Shown here piece after piece: positions 25,965-34,282 of a stretch of 64,000 nt of DNA (its first letter is position 1; every line of letters starts with the position of its first letter). The notes under the pieces are model-generated. The model ran no database searches and had not been told where the DNA came from. It saw only the letters and a list, made by a program, of their open reading frames with translations. Made by a program: the position numbers and the translations under genes. Source of the DNA: Advenella incenata. Lineage in GTDB: Bacteria; Pseudomonadota; Gammaproteobacteria; Burkholderiales; Burkholderiaceae_B. The stretch spans positions 124,001 to 188,000 of the forward strand of contig NZ_SHKO01000001.1 of NCBI RefSeq assembly GCF_004217095.1, in the 5' to 3' direction.

Positions 25965-26885
25965 CTACGCAGTACGTGTCGTTGGCCCGCGTGTCTGGAG
26001 ATATGCCTGCGCCTTGGCGACTTCGTGGCGTAACTGGTCGAATCCGGTGGCAGGCACTATTTCGTTCTGACGGTCGGCAATGTCGTCAAGCCGATCCAGC
26101 AACACCTCGGCCGAGCGTTCGCTCTCGTTCAGATAGATGCCATGTGTCATAGTGATATTTGCCTGTTCAACGCTGCCAGCGCCTGCCATCAGAATGGTGC
26201 GGTTGGGGGCGTTCTCTGCGACAAGCGCAACCAGGGCCGGGCTGACCGATGCCGGAGACAGCATGTCCAGGGTTTGCTGCTCCAGCAGCCCCTCTGTCAT
26301 GGCCGTAGCTGCAGTGGGAGCAAGGCAGTTCACGTGCACGCCATTGCGTTCGCCTTCCTGCGCCAGTGTCTGCATCAGGCCGACCAGCGCCATTTTGGCC
26401 GCAGCGTAGTTGGCCTGTCCGAAATTGCCGTAAAGTCCCGAAGAAGAGGTCGTCATCACAATACGGCCATAGTTTTGATCGCGCATCCTGTTCCACACGG
26501 CATGGGTACAGTGTACCGATCCCATCAGGTGCACCTCCAGCACCAGCCGGAAATCTTCCAGGGTCATCTTGGCAAAGCTTTTGTCACGCAGGATGCCGGC
26601 ATTGTTCACCAGAATATCGACACGACCCCACTGTGCAATCGCCTGTTCGACCATCGCGCCAACCTGGTCGGGGTCAGTCACGTCTGCAGCATGGGCGATG
26701 GCCTCTCCGCCGGCCGCGGCAATGGCCTGGACAACGGCCTGCGCATCCGAATCTGGCTGGTCTGCGCCCATGTCGTTGACCAGGACCCGGGCGCCGTGGC
26801 GGGCCAGTTCGAGTGCGTGGGAACGGCCAAGACCGCGGCCTGCCCCGGTCACGATGGCAATGCGGTTGTGTAGAAGTGGTGTCAT
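25965..26885 (-). CDS. SDR oxidoreductase, probable (R)-3-hydroxyacyl-CoA dehydrogenase
   Basis: 306 residues, longer than the 250 of simple SDRs because of a C-terminal extension of about 50 residues. The NAD(P)-binding motif is TGAGRGLG (13-20) with NNAG at 94-97. The catalytic residues are Ser in TTSSSG (147-149), Y160 and K164 (YAAAK). The sequence resembles the dehydrogenase unit of peroxisomal multifunctional enzyme type 2. It probably oxidises a 3-hydroxyacyl-CoA made by the MaoC-like hydratase. It starts 24 bp after the CoA-transferase stop. Confidence 0.87.
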   Translation of the reverse strand: MTPLLHNRIAIVTGAGRGLGRSHALELARHGARVLVNDMGADQPDSDAQAVVQAIAAAGGEAIAHAADVTDPDQVGAMVEQAIAQWGRVDILVNNAGILRDKSFAKMTLEDFRLVLEVHLMGSVHCTHAVWNRMRDQNYGRIVMTTSSSGLYGNFGQANYAAAKMALVGLMQTLAQEGERNGVHVNCLAPTAATAMTEGLLEQQTLDMLSPASVSPALVALVAENAPNRTILMAGAGSVEQANITMTHGIYLNESERSAEVLLDRLDDIADRQNEIVPATGFDQLRHEVAKAQAYLQTRGPTTRTA

Positions 26886-26909
26886 GGGGTCTCCGTGTTA
26901 TACAAATGT

Positions 26910-28166
26910 TCAGGGGGTCAGGGATGCAGCCATTTCGGCATCGGTCCGGATGACCCCGGCGCGTTCAAGCTGTGCGATGGTGTCTTCGCTCAGGCCCGCT
27001 CGCGCCAATATCGAATGGGTATTCTGGCCCAGGCCAGGGGCACCGTCAACCGTGAGCTGTCCATCCTGATCGAAAACAAAGCCGATTCCCCGGGTGCGCA
27101 CCTGGGTGTTACCCTGATGAAACCGATGGTCTGGAAGATCGACGCAGTCGGTGGTATCGACCTCGTTAAGAAACTCTTCGAGCTTTCTGACTTTGGCTGC
27201 GGGGACCCCGGCGTCGCTGAGCAGCGATTCCAGCTGCATGGCGCTGCGGCTGGCGAAAGCTGCTTGCAGGCGCGTCGTCACATAAGGAATGTCATTGGGC
27301 ACGACAAATCCGCTGGGGGCGTTGAAGGCGACAAGGTCAAGCGCACGCGCGTCTTCACACAAATCCTCAACACCGATCACAGCGGTGAGTTTGCGAAACT
27401 GGGCGGGAGTATTGGCGGCAACGGCCAACCAGCCGTCCGAGCAGCGATACGTATCGGCTGCCGGGCTGCCGGTATATCCTCGGTTGCCTACACGTCGAGT
27501 CGGCGTGCCGTCGCTCAGGTAGGCGCAGGTGTTGGGGTACATAAGCATCAGCGCGGCCTGCACCATGGATGCATCGATATACTGGCCGACGCCCTCGCGC
27601 GCCCTGCGGTGCAGCGACGAGACAATTGACAGCGCAGCCAGTACGCCCACGGCCACGTCAATAACGGGAAAACCCACCTTGATGGGTGGCGCGTCTTCTC
27701 CTTCTCCGGACATCATCATCATACCGGTCAGGGCCTGAACGACGTGATCATAAGCGCCACGTTGCGCCCAGGCACCCTGTTGTCCGAAGCCCGAGATGGA
27801 GCAGTACACGATGTCAGGCCTGACTCGCCTGATGCTGGCATAGTCCAGGCCATACCGGGCGACAACGCCGGGGCGGAAATTTTCTATGAAGACGTCGGCT
27901 GATGCGGCCAGTGTACGCAGCAGGTCGGCGCCCTGCTGTGTCCGGATGTCCAGCGCCAGGGACTGCTTGCCTGCATTGATGGCGGCAAAACCGGTGGGGG
28001 TGTCGGTGTCTGTTGCGTCCTTCATCGAGCGCAGCACTTCACCGGCCAGCGGTGGTTCCACCTTGATGACCTCTGCACCCAGTTGCGCCAGATAGAATGA
28101 AGCAAGAGGCCCCGCGATGACATGCGACAGATCCAATACACGGACGCCTTCTAGCGGTTTGGACAT
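26910..28166 (-). CDS. CaiB/BaiF (family III) CoA-transferase, cluster i
   Basis: 418 residues. The opening LEGVRVLDLSHVIAGPLASFYLAQLGAEVIKVEPP is the family hallmark (shown in part by its core). The catalytic aspartate, equivalent to D169 of formyl-CoA transferase, is D170 in VGFPVIDVAVGV. It moves CoA between acids without ATP. It lies 12 bp downstream of a Bug receptor gene and upstream of the SDR and MaoC genes, giving an uptake, activation and beta-oxidation-like sequence for one organic acid. The acid is unknown. Confidence 0.9.
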   Translation of the reverse strand: MSKPLEGVRVLDLSHVIAGPLASFYLAQLGAEVIKVEPPLAGEVLRSMKDATDTDTPTGFAAINAGKQSLALDIRTQQGADLLRTLAASADVFIENFRPGVVARYGLDYASIRRVRPDIVYCSISGFGQQGAWAQRGAYDHVVQALTGMMMMSGEGEDAPPIKVGFPVIDVAVGVLAALSIVSSLHRRAREGVGQYIDASMVQAALMLMYPNTCAYLSDGTPTRRVGNRGYTGSPAADTYRCSDGWLAVAANTPAQFRKLTAVIGVEDLCEDARALDLVAFNAPSGFVVPNDIPYVTTRLQAAFASRSAMQLESLLSDAGVPAAKVRKLEEFLNEVDTTDCVDLPDHRFHQGNTQVRTRGIGFVFDQDGQLTVDGAPGLGQNTHSILARAGLSEDTIAQLERAGVIRTDAEMAASLTP

Positions 28167-28178
28167 GTATGACTCCGG

Positions 28179-29159
28179 TCAGCCGACAGTAACGCCGGCA
28201 AGTTTGATGATATTGACCCATTTCTGATATTCGCTGCGTACAAACGCGGCATCGGCTTGCGGGCTGGCGCTATGGACCACGTTAATCCCGCCTGCTGCAA
28301 ACTGGCGCTTGACCGAATCATTGGCCAGCGCTTTCGTGGTCGCGCTGTAAAGCGTATCGACCGCTAGCTTTGGGGCGTTTTTGGGCAGCCAGAAATCAAA
28401 CCAGAATTCCTGCACCGCCAAATCACTGTTCAAGACCTCGTGCAGCGTGGGAACACCAGGCAGCTCGGCCAATGGCTCCCTACTGGTCACAGCCAGCGCA
28501 CGCAGCTTGCCGCCCTTGGTCTGCGGAATGGCCGTTCCTGCGATGGTGAACGCAAATTCCGTATCGCCTCGCAGCAGCGACAGCGGAATTTCCACTGAGC
28601 CTTTAAATGGCACATGCGTGGCCTTTGCCTTGAGCAAAGACACGAAGGTTGCGCCGCCAAGATGGGCTGCTGAGCCCACACCGCCCGAGCCGTAATTCAT
28701 TTTTCCGGGATTGGCCGTTAACGCGGCAATCAGGTCCTGCACGGTACGGTACGGTGAGCTGGCTGCCACGACCAGCACGCTGGGGGATGTGCCCATAATG
28801 GTGACCGGAATGAAATCGTTGACAGGATCAAAGTTCAGTTTGGGCTGCAAGATCTTCTGAATCAAATGCGAATTGGACCCCATCAGCACTGTGTAGCCAT
28901 CGGCGGGCGCATGGGCAACGTACTGGGCGGCCAGTACACCACCCGCCCCCACCTTGTTCTCCACTACGACCGGTTGCCCCAGCGCAGCGCCCAGTGCAGG
29001 GCCAAACTGTCGCATCATGATGTCCGGTCCGCCACCGGCCGGGTAGGGAACAACGACACGTACTGCTCGTGAAGGATAGATTTGCGCAGCCTGCGATGCT
29101 GCGGTCCTGGCCAACAGGCCCGCGCCCAGGGCGCCAAGGCAAAATTTCCGGCGATGCAT
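28179..29159 (-). CDS. Bug/TctC-family periplasmic receptor, cluster i
   Basis: About 326 residues. The N-terminus MHRRKFCLGALGAGLLARTAAS has adjacent arginines and a hydrophobic core, so a signal peptide (perhaps Tat) ends near residue 25. Bug motifs follow: RVVVPYPAGGGPDIMMR, VVENKVGAGG, GSNSHLIQ and MNYGSGGVGSAAHLGG. These proteins bind carboxylates in the periplasm; partner membrane proteins TctA/TctB are absent here. ATG 29159 with AAGGAG upstream is preferred to 29183. It heads the operon with the CoA-transferase and is divergent from a LysR regulator. Confidence 0.92.
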   Translation of the reverse strand: MHRRKFCLGALGAGLLARTAASQAAQIYPSRAVRVVVPYPAGGGPDIMMRQFGPALGAALGQPVVVENKVGAGGVLAAQYVAHAPADGYTVLMGSNSHLIQKILQPKLNFDPVNDFIPVTIMGTSPSVLVVAASSPYRTVQDLIAALTANPGKMNYGSGGVGSAAHLGGATFVSLLKAKATHVPFKGSVEIPLSLLRGDTEFAFTIAGTAIPQTKGGKLRALAVTSREPLAELPGVPTLHEVLNSDLAVQEFWFDFWLPKNAPKLAVDTLYSATTKALANDSVKRQFAAGGINVVHSASPQADAAFVRSEYQKWVNIIKLAGVTVG

Positions 29160-29198
29160 GCTTGTCTCCTTATAATGCACCAAGAGTAGACGATCGCA

Positions 29199-30203
29199 GT
29201 GAATAGAAAAAGTGATATATTTTCATATAGCGATAACTTTATGTTTGATGCTTTTGGACCGTATCTTTGGATAATAATATTGATCGAACCTGACTATCTG
29301 GTCGCCAAGCTGCGCTTTCGGCACCTGCGCCTGCTCACTGAAGTGCACAACCGAGGCAGTTTGCGAGCCGCAGCGCAGGCGCTTAGCCTGACGCAACCTG
29401 CATTGAGCAAGGCGTTGACGGAAATCGAGAGCGCCTTTGGCTTTGCCCTGTTCTCACGCACTGCGCGTGGATTAACGCCAACAGCACAAGGCGAAGTGGT
29501 GCTGCGCGGCGCCACGATGCTTTTGCATGAGCTTTCCCATCTTCGTGCAGAGGCCATCTCGGCCGATCGCTTTGCTACCAAAATCCGTATCGGTGCACCG
29601 CCATTCGTGGCGCAAACCTATCTGCCTGCCGTGATTGCCAAGCTGGTGCAAGGTGAAGCACCCGTGCGTGTGCAATTGCTGGAGGAAAGAGTACCGGCCT
29701 TGATCGGCGCGCTTGAGCGAGGAGAACTTGATGCACTCATCACCACCTTCCCCCAGCAAATGCTGGCCAGCGAGGCTGACGCATTTGAATACATCAAGCT
29801 GTTCGAGGTGCAGTTTGCCGTGGTGGCATTCGTGGGGCATCCACTGGTCCGTTCGCGACGCGTGGATTGGGCCCGTTTGGCAAAGGAGCGCTGGGTGATG
29901 CCTGCCGAAGGATCAATGGGACGCAAGCTGATCGAAGACTGCTTTACCCACGCCGGCGTGCCTGCCCCTTTGCCGGTGATCGAATCGACCAGTCCGACCA
30001 CCAGTCTGCAATTTGTCTCGGCAGGCCTGGGCATTGGTATCGTGCCTGATGTTGCGCTGCTTCATCACAGCGCACTGCAGACAGGACCGGTTAGGCAGTT
30101 GCGCGTAGTGCCCGAGCCCCATTCGAGTGCCGTGGCCCTGATCTGTCGTGCAGGCGCGGTCAACCCCCGGGTGGCCCTGCTCAAAGCGGCGCTGGAGCTG
30201 TAG
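29199..30203 (+). CDS. LysR-family regulator of cluster i
   Basis: The helix-turn-helix is FRHLRLLTEVHNRGSLRAAA followed by QALSLTQPALSKALTEIE, and the effector-binding domain follows (ARGLTPTAQGEVVLRGA.., RIGAPPFVAQTYLPAVI). The start is uncertain. A GTG at 29199 gives 334 residues but a 30-residue tail before the helix-turn-helix. ATG 29241 or TTG 29280 would be closer to family length, and TTG 29280 has GGA at a suitable distance. It is divergent from the Bug/CaiB/SDR/MaoC operon and probably activates it in response to the substrate. Confidence 0.88.
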   Translation: MNRKSDIFSYSDNFMFDAFGPYLWIIILIEPDYLVAKLRFRHLRLLTEVHNRGSLRAAAQALSLTQPALSKALTEIESAFGFALFSRTARGLTPTAQGEVVLRGATMLLHELSHLRAEAISADRFATKIRIGAPPFVAQTYLPAVIAKLVQGEAPVRVQLLEERVPALIGALERGELDALITTFPQQMLASEADAFEYIKLFEVQFAVVAFVGHPLVRSRRVDWARLAKERWVMPAEGSMGRKLIEDCFTHAGVPAPLPVIESTSPTTSLQFVSAGLGIGIVPDVALLHHSALQTGPVRQLRVVPEPHSSAVALICRAGAVNPRVALLKAALEL

Positions 30204-30224
30204 GTCGTGTGAGGGCGTGATAAG

Positions 30225-30400
30225 GTATTTGAGTCGGTTGCACAGGCAGCGCTCAGCTGGTTTGCTTTTTCAGGCAGAGTGAATGGCGGCCCCTGAACAT
30301 CGATGTGCCCGACAGCCCCGGATTTGTCAGCGAAGAACAATGGTGCAACGACAAGGTCTTCAGCGGGATTGACAAGCAGCAAGCCGGGTCGCGTAGCGGT
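30225..30400 (-). pseudogene. IclR-family regulator fragment (C-terminal effector domain)
   Basis: On the minus strand, between the LysR stop and the GntR stop, a frame encodes LLVNPAEDLVVAPLFFADKSG then AVGHIDVQGPPFTLPEKANQL. This resembles the end of the IclR ligand-binding domain (AAPVFD..G.V.AALSVSGP..RL). No helix-turn-helix part is present upstream; the GntR gene takes its place. The frame continues into sequence antisense to the LysR gene without a sensible end. This is a tentative call from recalled family motifs. Confidence 0.35.
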
Positions 30401-30413
30401 GGTTGCTACTGGG

Positions 30414-31100
30414 TTAGTTCTTGGCGTTTTTTTCGGTTCGCTGCTGATAAATATAGTTGCCGGCCTCAGTGATATCCATTCTGATACTTTGGGACACGTG
30501 CTTTGCGTCGCGTTTTTTCAGAAAATCCACTGCTGCCCGGTGATGGTCCTGCCGCTTCAGATTAGGGACATAATCCGGCAGCACGGCATTGAGTGCCGGA
30601 CCGCAGCGTAACCAAAGTATTTCGGTTATGTCCTGCACGACGTCCATCTTCGCATGCTCGTAAAGCGAAAAATGAAAGCGCCGATGCAATTCAAGATACT
30701 TGCTCTTACTGTCGCTATCAATGCAGTTGCCCATTTGATTGACGATATCTTCAAGCCGTTCAATATCGCTGTCCTTGATATGAGCAACAGCGGCGTAGGC
30801 CAGCTTTGACTCAAGCTCGGCGCGCAGGAACATAAGCTGCCTGATCTGATCACTGTTCAACTGTGGGACAGAGGCGCCGCCTTTTTGCCCGCCGGGGCCG
30901 CGATCCAGGACACGTTCGGCTATCAGATGATTCACCGCGTCCCTCACAGGGGTAAGACTGATTCCCAGTTTTCCCGCCACATCCCTCAGAATAAGCCGCT
31001 CTCCAGGCTTGAACGCGCCGGAAAGCAATGCATTTTTCATGGCGAGATAAGCAAGATCAGATAAATTATTTTTCTCAAGCGGCAAGAGCGGAGCAAACAT
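30414..31100 (-). CDS. GntR-family (FCD) regulator of cluster ii
   Basis: 228 residues. The winged helix is AYLAMKNALLSGAFKPGERLIL, then DVAGKLGISLTPVRDAVNHLIAERV, and an all-helical FCD effector domain follows with its metal-ligand pattern (FLRAELESKLA, LHRRFHFSLYEHA, DHHRAAVDFL). It is divergent from the Bug/enolase-superfamily operon at 31252. A perfect 16-bp palindrome at 31174-31189 is a likely operator. It should act as a repressor relieved by a carboxylate from the pathway. Confidence 0.9.
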   Translation of the reverse strand: MFAPLLPLEKNNLSDLAYLAMKNALLSGAFKPGERLILRDVAGKLGISLTPVRDAVNHLIAERVLDRGPGGQKGGASVPQLNSDQIRQLMFLRAELESKLAYAAVAHIKDSDIERLEDIVNQMGNCIDSDSKSKYLELHRRFHFSLYEHAKMDVVQDITEILWLRCGPALNAVLPDYVPNLKRQDHHRAAVDFLKKRDAKHVSQSIRMDITEAGNYIYQQRTEKNAKN

Positions 31101-31173
31101 AGGGACCGGGAATGATTGGAAAGTTGCTGCAATGTTAACCGATTTGCGGACAAAAATACTTAATTTATTTGTT

Positions 31174-31189
31174 GTTTGTTATAACAAAC
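31174..31189. promoter_or_regulatory. Palindromic operator candidate for the cluster ii GntR
   Basis: GTTTGTTATAACAAAC is a perfect 16-bp palindrome between the divergent GntR and Bug genes, 62 bp before the Bug ATG. Its TTGT..ACAA arms fit operators of FCD-type GntR regulators. The binding partner is inferred from adjacency. Confidence 0.6.
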
Positions 31190-31251
31190 TTCGATAGAAT
31201 TCGGAAATGTGGAAACGACACGACAACAATCCACTCTTTCAGGAGACAACT

Positions 31252-32235
31252 ATGAAACGAATAAACGTTGCGGCATGGGTGCTGTCAGCGGTCGCCGCGA
31301 TCTATGTACCTGCTGTCGCGGCCGAAGGCTTCCCGCAGAAAGATATACAGTTCGTCATTCCGTGGAATGCGGGCGGGTCAAATGATATTGCTGCAAGGCA
31401 ATTGCAAAAGATCGTTGCCGATCAATCCGGGGTGTCCCTGATTGTGGAAAATGTACCCGGCGCGACGGGATCGATCGGGATGACCAAAGTTGCCCGGGCG
31501 GCGCCCGACGGCTACATGGTCGGTATGGGAACAAGTTCGACCCTTGCCCAGATATCGCAAAAACTGACGACGCTGACCAATGATCAGTTTGTTCCCATTG
31601 CAAGAGTCTCGGTGGATCCCTTGATGCTTCTGGTGCCGGCCAACAGCGGGCCGCAGGACTTGAAGGCCTTTCTGGCACACGTAAAGGACAATCCGGGGAA
31701 AGTGTCTATCGGCACACCCGGGTCTCATAATCTGAATCATATCTTTGCGCAAATGACAGCGCGGGCAGCCCAGGCGCCGTACATCAATGTGCCTTATACC
31801 GGTGGCGCCAAAGTGATCGCAGACCTTGCCGGTAAACAGATCTCGGCAGCAGTGCTCAAACCGTCAGAGAGCAAGCCGCAGATTGATGCCGGCAACGTCA
31901 AGCCGATTGCGCTTTTTGCCAATGAGCGGCTGGCTATCATGCCCGACGTGCCTACCTTCAAGGAACTGGGATATGACGTCTTTCCATACGGGCCGCTAGT
32001 ACAAATGGCATATATCGTTGCCCCGGCCAAAACGCCGGAGCCGGTGCGTACGAAGCTGATTGAATTGTTCTCCAAGGCAATAGATAGTGAGCAGTTCAAG
32101 ACTTTTGCCGATCGCAACGGCGTCATCATCAGTCCGCTCAAGGGCGATGACCTGACCCGGGAAATCAATGCAGTCCAGAAGACGCTGGATAGCGCCAGCG
32201 AAAAAGTATTTAACAAAGCGGAAGACAAGAAATGA
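31252..32235 (+). CDS. Bug/TctC-family periplasmic receptor, cluster ii
   Basis: 327 residues with a signal peptide at about 1-23 (ending VAAEGFP). Bug motifs are IQFVIPWNAGGSNDIAARQLQ, LIVENVPGATGSIG, and VSIGTPGSHNLNHIF. ATG 31252 with AGGAGA upstream is chosen. It overlaps the next gene by 4 bp, so receptor and first enzyme are translationally coupled, which makes it a good guide to the pathway substrate: a carboxylate handled by an enolase-superfamily dehydratase. No TctA/TctB genes are present. Confidence 0.92.
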   Translation: MKRINVAAWVLSAVAAIYVPAVAAEGFPQKDIQFVIPWNAGGSNDIAARQLQKIVADQSGVSLIVENVPGATGSIGMTKVARAAPDGYMVGMGTSSTLAQISQKLTTLTNDQFVPIARVSVDPLMLLVPANSGPQDLKAFLAHVKDNPGKVSIGTPGSHNLNHIFAQMTARAAQAPYINVPYTGGAKVIADLAGKQISAAVLKPSESKPQIDAGNVKPIALFANERLAIMPDVPTFKELGYDVFPYGPLVQMAYIVAPAKTPEPVRTKLIELFSKAIDSEQFKTFADRNGVIISPLKGDDLTREINAVQKTLDSASEKVFNKAEDKK

Positions 32236-33371
32236 GTGTAATCAAAAAGGTAACTTGCCATGTTGTCAGCGCGCCGATCGCACGGCCCTTCACGTCGTCA
32301 CGCGGCTGGTTGTATAAAACGCGCGGTTCGTGCATCGTTGAAATAGAAACGCAGGACGGCACGATCGGCTGGGGTGAATGCTACGGCCCATCGCAAGTTG
32401 CGCGCAGTTTTATCGAGACGCAATTTGCGCCACGTATTATTGGTCGCGACGCGTTTGATGTAGAGGTAATATGGGAAGACCTTTATAACCGAATCAAGGA
32501 CTATGGCGCCAAAGGCATGGCAATTGCAGCGATGAGCGGTATCGATATCGCGCTCTGGGATATTATCGGTAAAACCTGCGGCAAGCCGGTACACAAACTG
32601 ATTGGCGGCGCTTTCCGCGACACGGTGACCGCTTACGCCACCGGACTGTATTTTATTGATATGGATCGATTGGTCGAAGAGGCAGTGGAAGAAGCCCTGG
32701 AGTATAAACATGGCGGCTTTTCTGCTATCAAGATGAAAATCGGTCTTGGCTCGCCCAAGCTTGATCTGGCACGGGTTGAAGCGGTACGTAAGGCGATTGG
32801 CGACGACATCCGGTTGATGGTCGATGCCAACCACTGTTTCACGGTGCCCGCTGCAATCAGGCTGGGACGGGAACTGGAAAAACTGGACGTGGAATGGTTT
32901 GAAGAACCCATTTCCCCAGAAGATCTTGACGGCTATGTTCAGGTGACGCAAGCCCTGGATATGGCCGTAGCCGGTGGGGAGAATGAATATACGCGGTGGG
33001 GATTCCGCGATATTGTCAGTCGCAAGGCAATGGACATTATTCAGCCCGATATATGTGCTGCCGGTGGTTTTAGCGAGTGCAGGAAAATTGCCGCTTTGGC
33101 CACTGCTCATGGGGTCGAGTGCGTGCCCCATGCTTGGGGGTCTGTCATCGGCGTGGCTGCTACGCTGCACTTCATTGCGGCACTGCCGGATCAGCCTCCA
33201 AGTTTCAGGCCAATGCCTCCGCTTTTCGAATTCGAGCAGTGCGAAAATCCGTTCAGGGATCACCTGGCTACGGAGCCCATCGTCTTGCATAACGGCTCGG
33301 TCTCCGTCCCGACCAAGCCAGGCCTTGGCATCGACATTGACCGTAGCGTTCTTGCAAAATACGCGGTTTGA
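32232..33371 (+). CDS. Enolase-superfamily acid-sugar dehydratase/racemase (KxK type)
   Basis: 379 residues of the mandelate racemase/muconate lactonizing family. The catalytic KxK is K167-M-K169 (AIKMKIG). The metal ligands are D198 (MVDANHCF), E224 (WFEEPI) and E250 (AGGENEY). H300 in CVPHAWGS matches the His of the mandelate racemase subgroup. Members abstract the proton alpha to a carboxylate and either racemise or dehydrate. In an operon with an FAH-family hydrolase and a 2-hydroxyacid dehydrogenase, dehydration of an acid sugar to a 2-keto-3-deoxy acid is the more likely role. The substrate is not assigned. Confidence 0.9.
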   Translation: MSVIKKVTCHVVSAPIARPFTSSRGWLYKTRGSCIVEIETQDGTIGWGECYGPSQVARSFIETQFAPRIIGRDAFDVEVIWEDLYNRIKDYGAKGMAIAAMSGIDIALWDIIGKTCGKPVHKLIGGAFRDTVTAYATGLYFIDMDRLVEEAVEEALEYKHGGFSAIKMKIGLGSPKLDLARVEAVRKAIGDDIRLMVDANHCFTVPAAIRLGRELEKLDVEWFEEPISPEDLDGYVQVTQALDMAVAGGENEYTRWGFRDIVSRKAMDIIQPDICAAGGFSECRKIAALATAHGVECVPHAWGSVIGVAATLHFIAALPDQPPSFRPMPPLFEFEQCENPFRDHLATEPIVLHNGSVSVPTKPGLGIDIDRSVLAKYAV

Positions 33372-33376
33372 CCAGC

Positions 33377-34282
33377 ATGCGGTTTATCACATTTGAGCAC
33401 GCTGGTCTTGCCCGCGCAGGCGTCATCACAACGCTGGGGCAGGATAAGGACGCAGTTGACTATGTTGTGGATGGGGCGCATCCACTCAGGCCTGCAGTGC
33501 TGCAGGACCTGCAACCGGCCATGCTTGCCTGGATTAACTACGGTTTGCAGGCCCTGGCGCGCCGGCTAGCGTCCGAGTTGATCAACGATCAGTGCCTATT
33601 GCCCCTGTCAGCAGTAACGATTCTGGCGCCACTACCTAATCCTGGAAAAATTGTGGGGGCGGCCTTCAATTATCGTGACGGGTTGTTGCAAACCAAACGG
33701 ACACCCCCGGAGCAACCGGTCATCTTTATCAAGTCGGCCAGCACCATTATCGGACCGGAAGATATGATCCGGATCAACCCAGCCAACCACGTTACCTATG
33801 AAGCAGAGCTGGCCGTGATTATTGGCAAACAGGCATTGAAAATAGATCGCCGCGACGTCGCGGACTATATCTGTGGCTATACCATTTTCAACGATGTCAG
33901 TGTGACCAATTATGTGAAGCATGATGGCGGATTCGTGCGAGGAAAAAACCAGAAGACATCCGGACCGTTGGGGCCCTGGATACTCCCGGCTGATGCCATT
34001 GTCGATCCGCATGACCTGGCCATCACGCTGGCTGCCAACGGCGTGCGCCTGCAGGATTCCAGTACCAGCCAGATGTTGTTTCGTATAGATGAGCTGATTG
34101 AGTTTATCTCAGCGCAAATGCCTTTGGAACCCGGCGATATCATCGCTACCGGCACGCCTGCAGGGGTTGCCGCCAATCATGAGCCGCCCGCATGGTTGGT
34201 GCCGGGCATGTCGCTGTCCATCAGCATAGAAAAATTGGGTGTACTGCGTAACAAAGTGGAAAGAGAGCATAACCATGTCTGA
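33377..34282 (+). CDS. Fumarylacetoacetate hydrolase (FAH) family protein
   Basis: About 301 residues. The C-terminal FAH domain shows VGAAFNYRDGL, then VIFIKSASTIIGPED, the metal-binding glutamates in TYEAELAVIIGK, and ATGTPAGVAA near the end. The family hydrolyses or decarboxylates beta-diketo or 2-keto-3-deoxy acids with a divalent metal. It would act after the dehydratase in this operon. Either the TTG at 33368 or the ATG at 33377 may start it; the ATG is chosen. The end overlaps the next start by 8 bp. Confidence 0.87.
   Translation: MRFITFEHAGLARAGVITTLGQDKDAVDYVVDGAHPLRPAVLQDLQPAMLAWINYGLQALARRLASELINDQCLLPLSAVTILAPLPNPGKIVGAAFNYRDGLLQTKRTPPEQPVIFIKSASTIIGPEDMIRINPANHVTYEAELAVIIGKQALKIDRRDVADYICGYTIFNDVSVTNYVKHDGGFVRGKNQKTSGPLGPWILPADAIVDPHDLAITLAANGVRLQDSSTSQMLFRIDELIEFISAQMPLEPGDIIATGTPAGVAANHEPPAWLVPGMSLSISIEKLGVLRNKVEREHNHV

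Noticed and set aside
26910-28166. Possible loss of the catalytic aspartate in the CoA-transferase (Gln203 in SMVQAAL)
   Set aside because: Counting the formyl-CoA transferase sequence from memory puts the catalytic D169 in the ALGDSNSG segment, which aligns with D170 in VGFPVIDVAVG. The nucleophile is present.
32298-33290. Minus-strand open frame of 330 codons
   Set aside because: It is antisense to the enolase-superfamily gene, which has all catalytic residues; the shadow has no domain.
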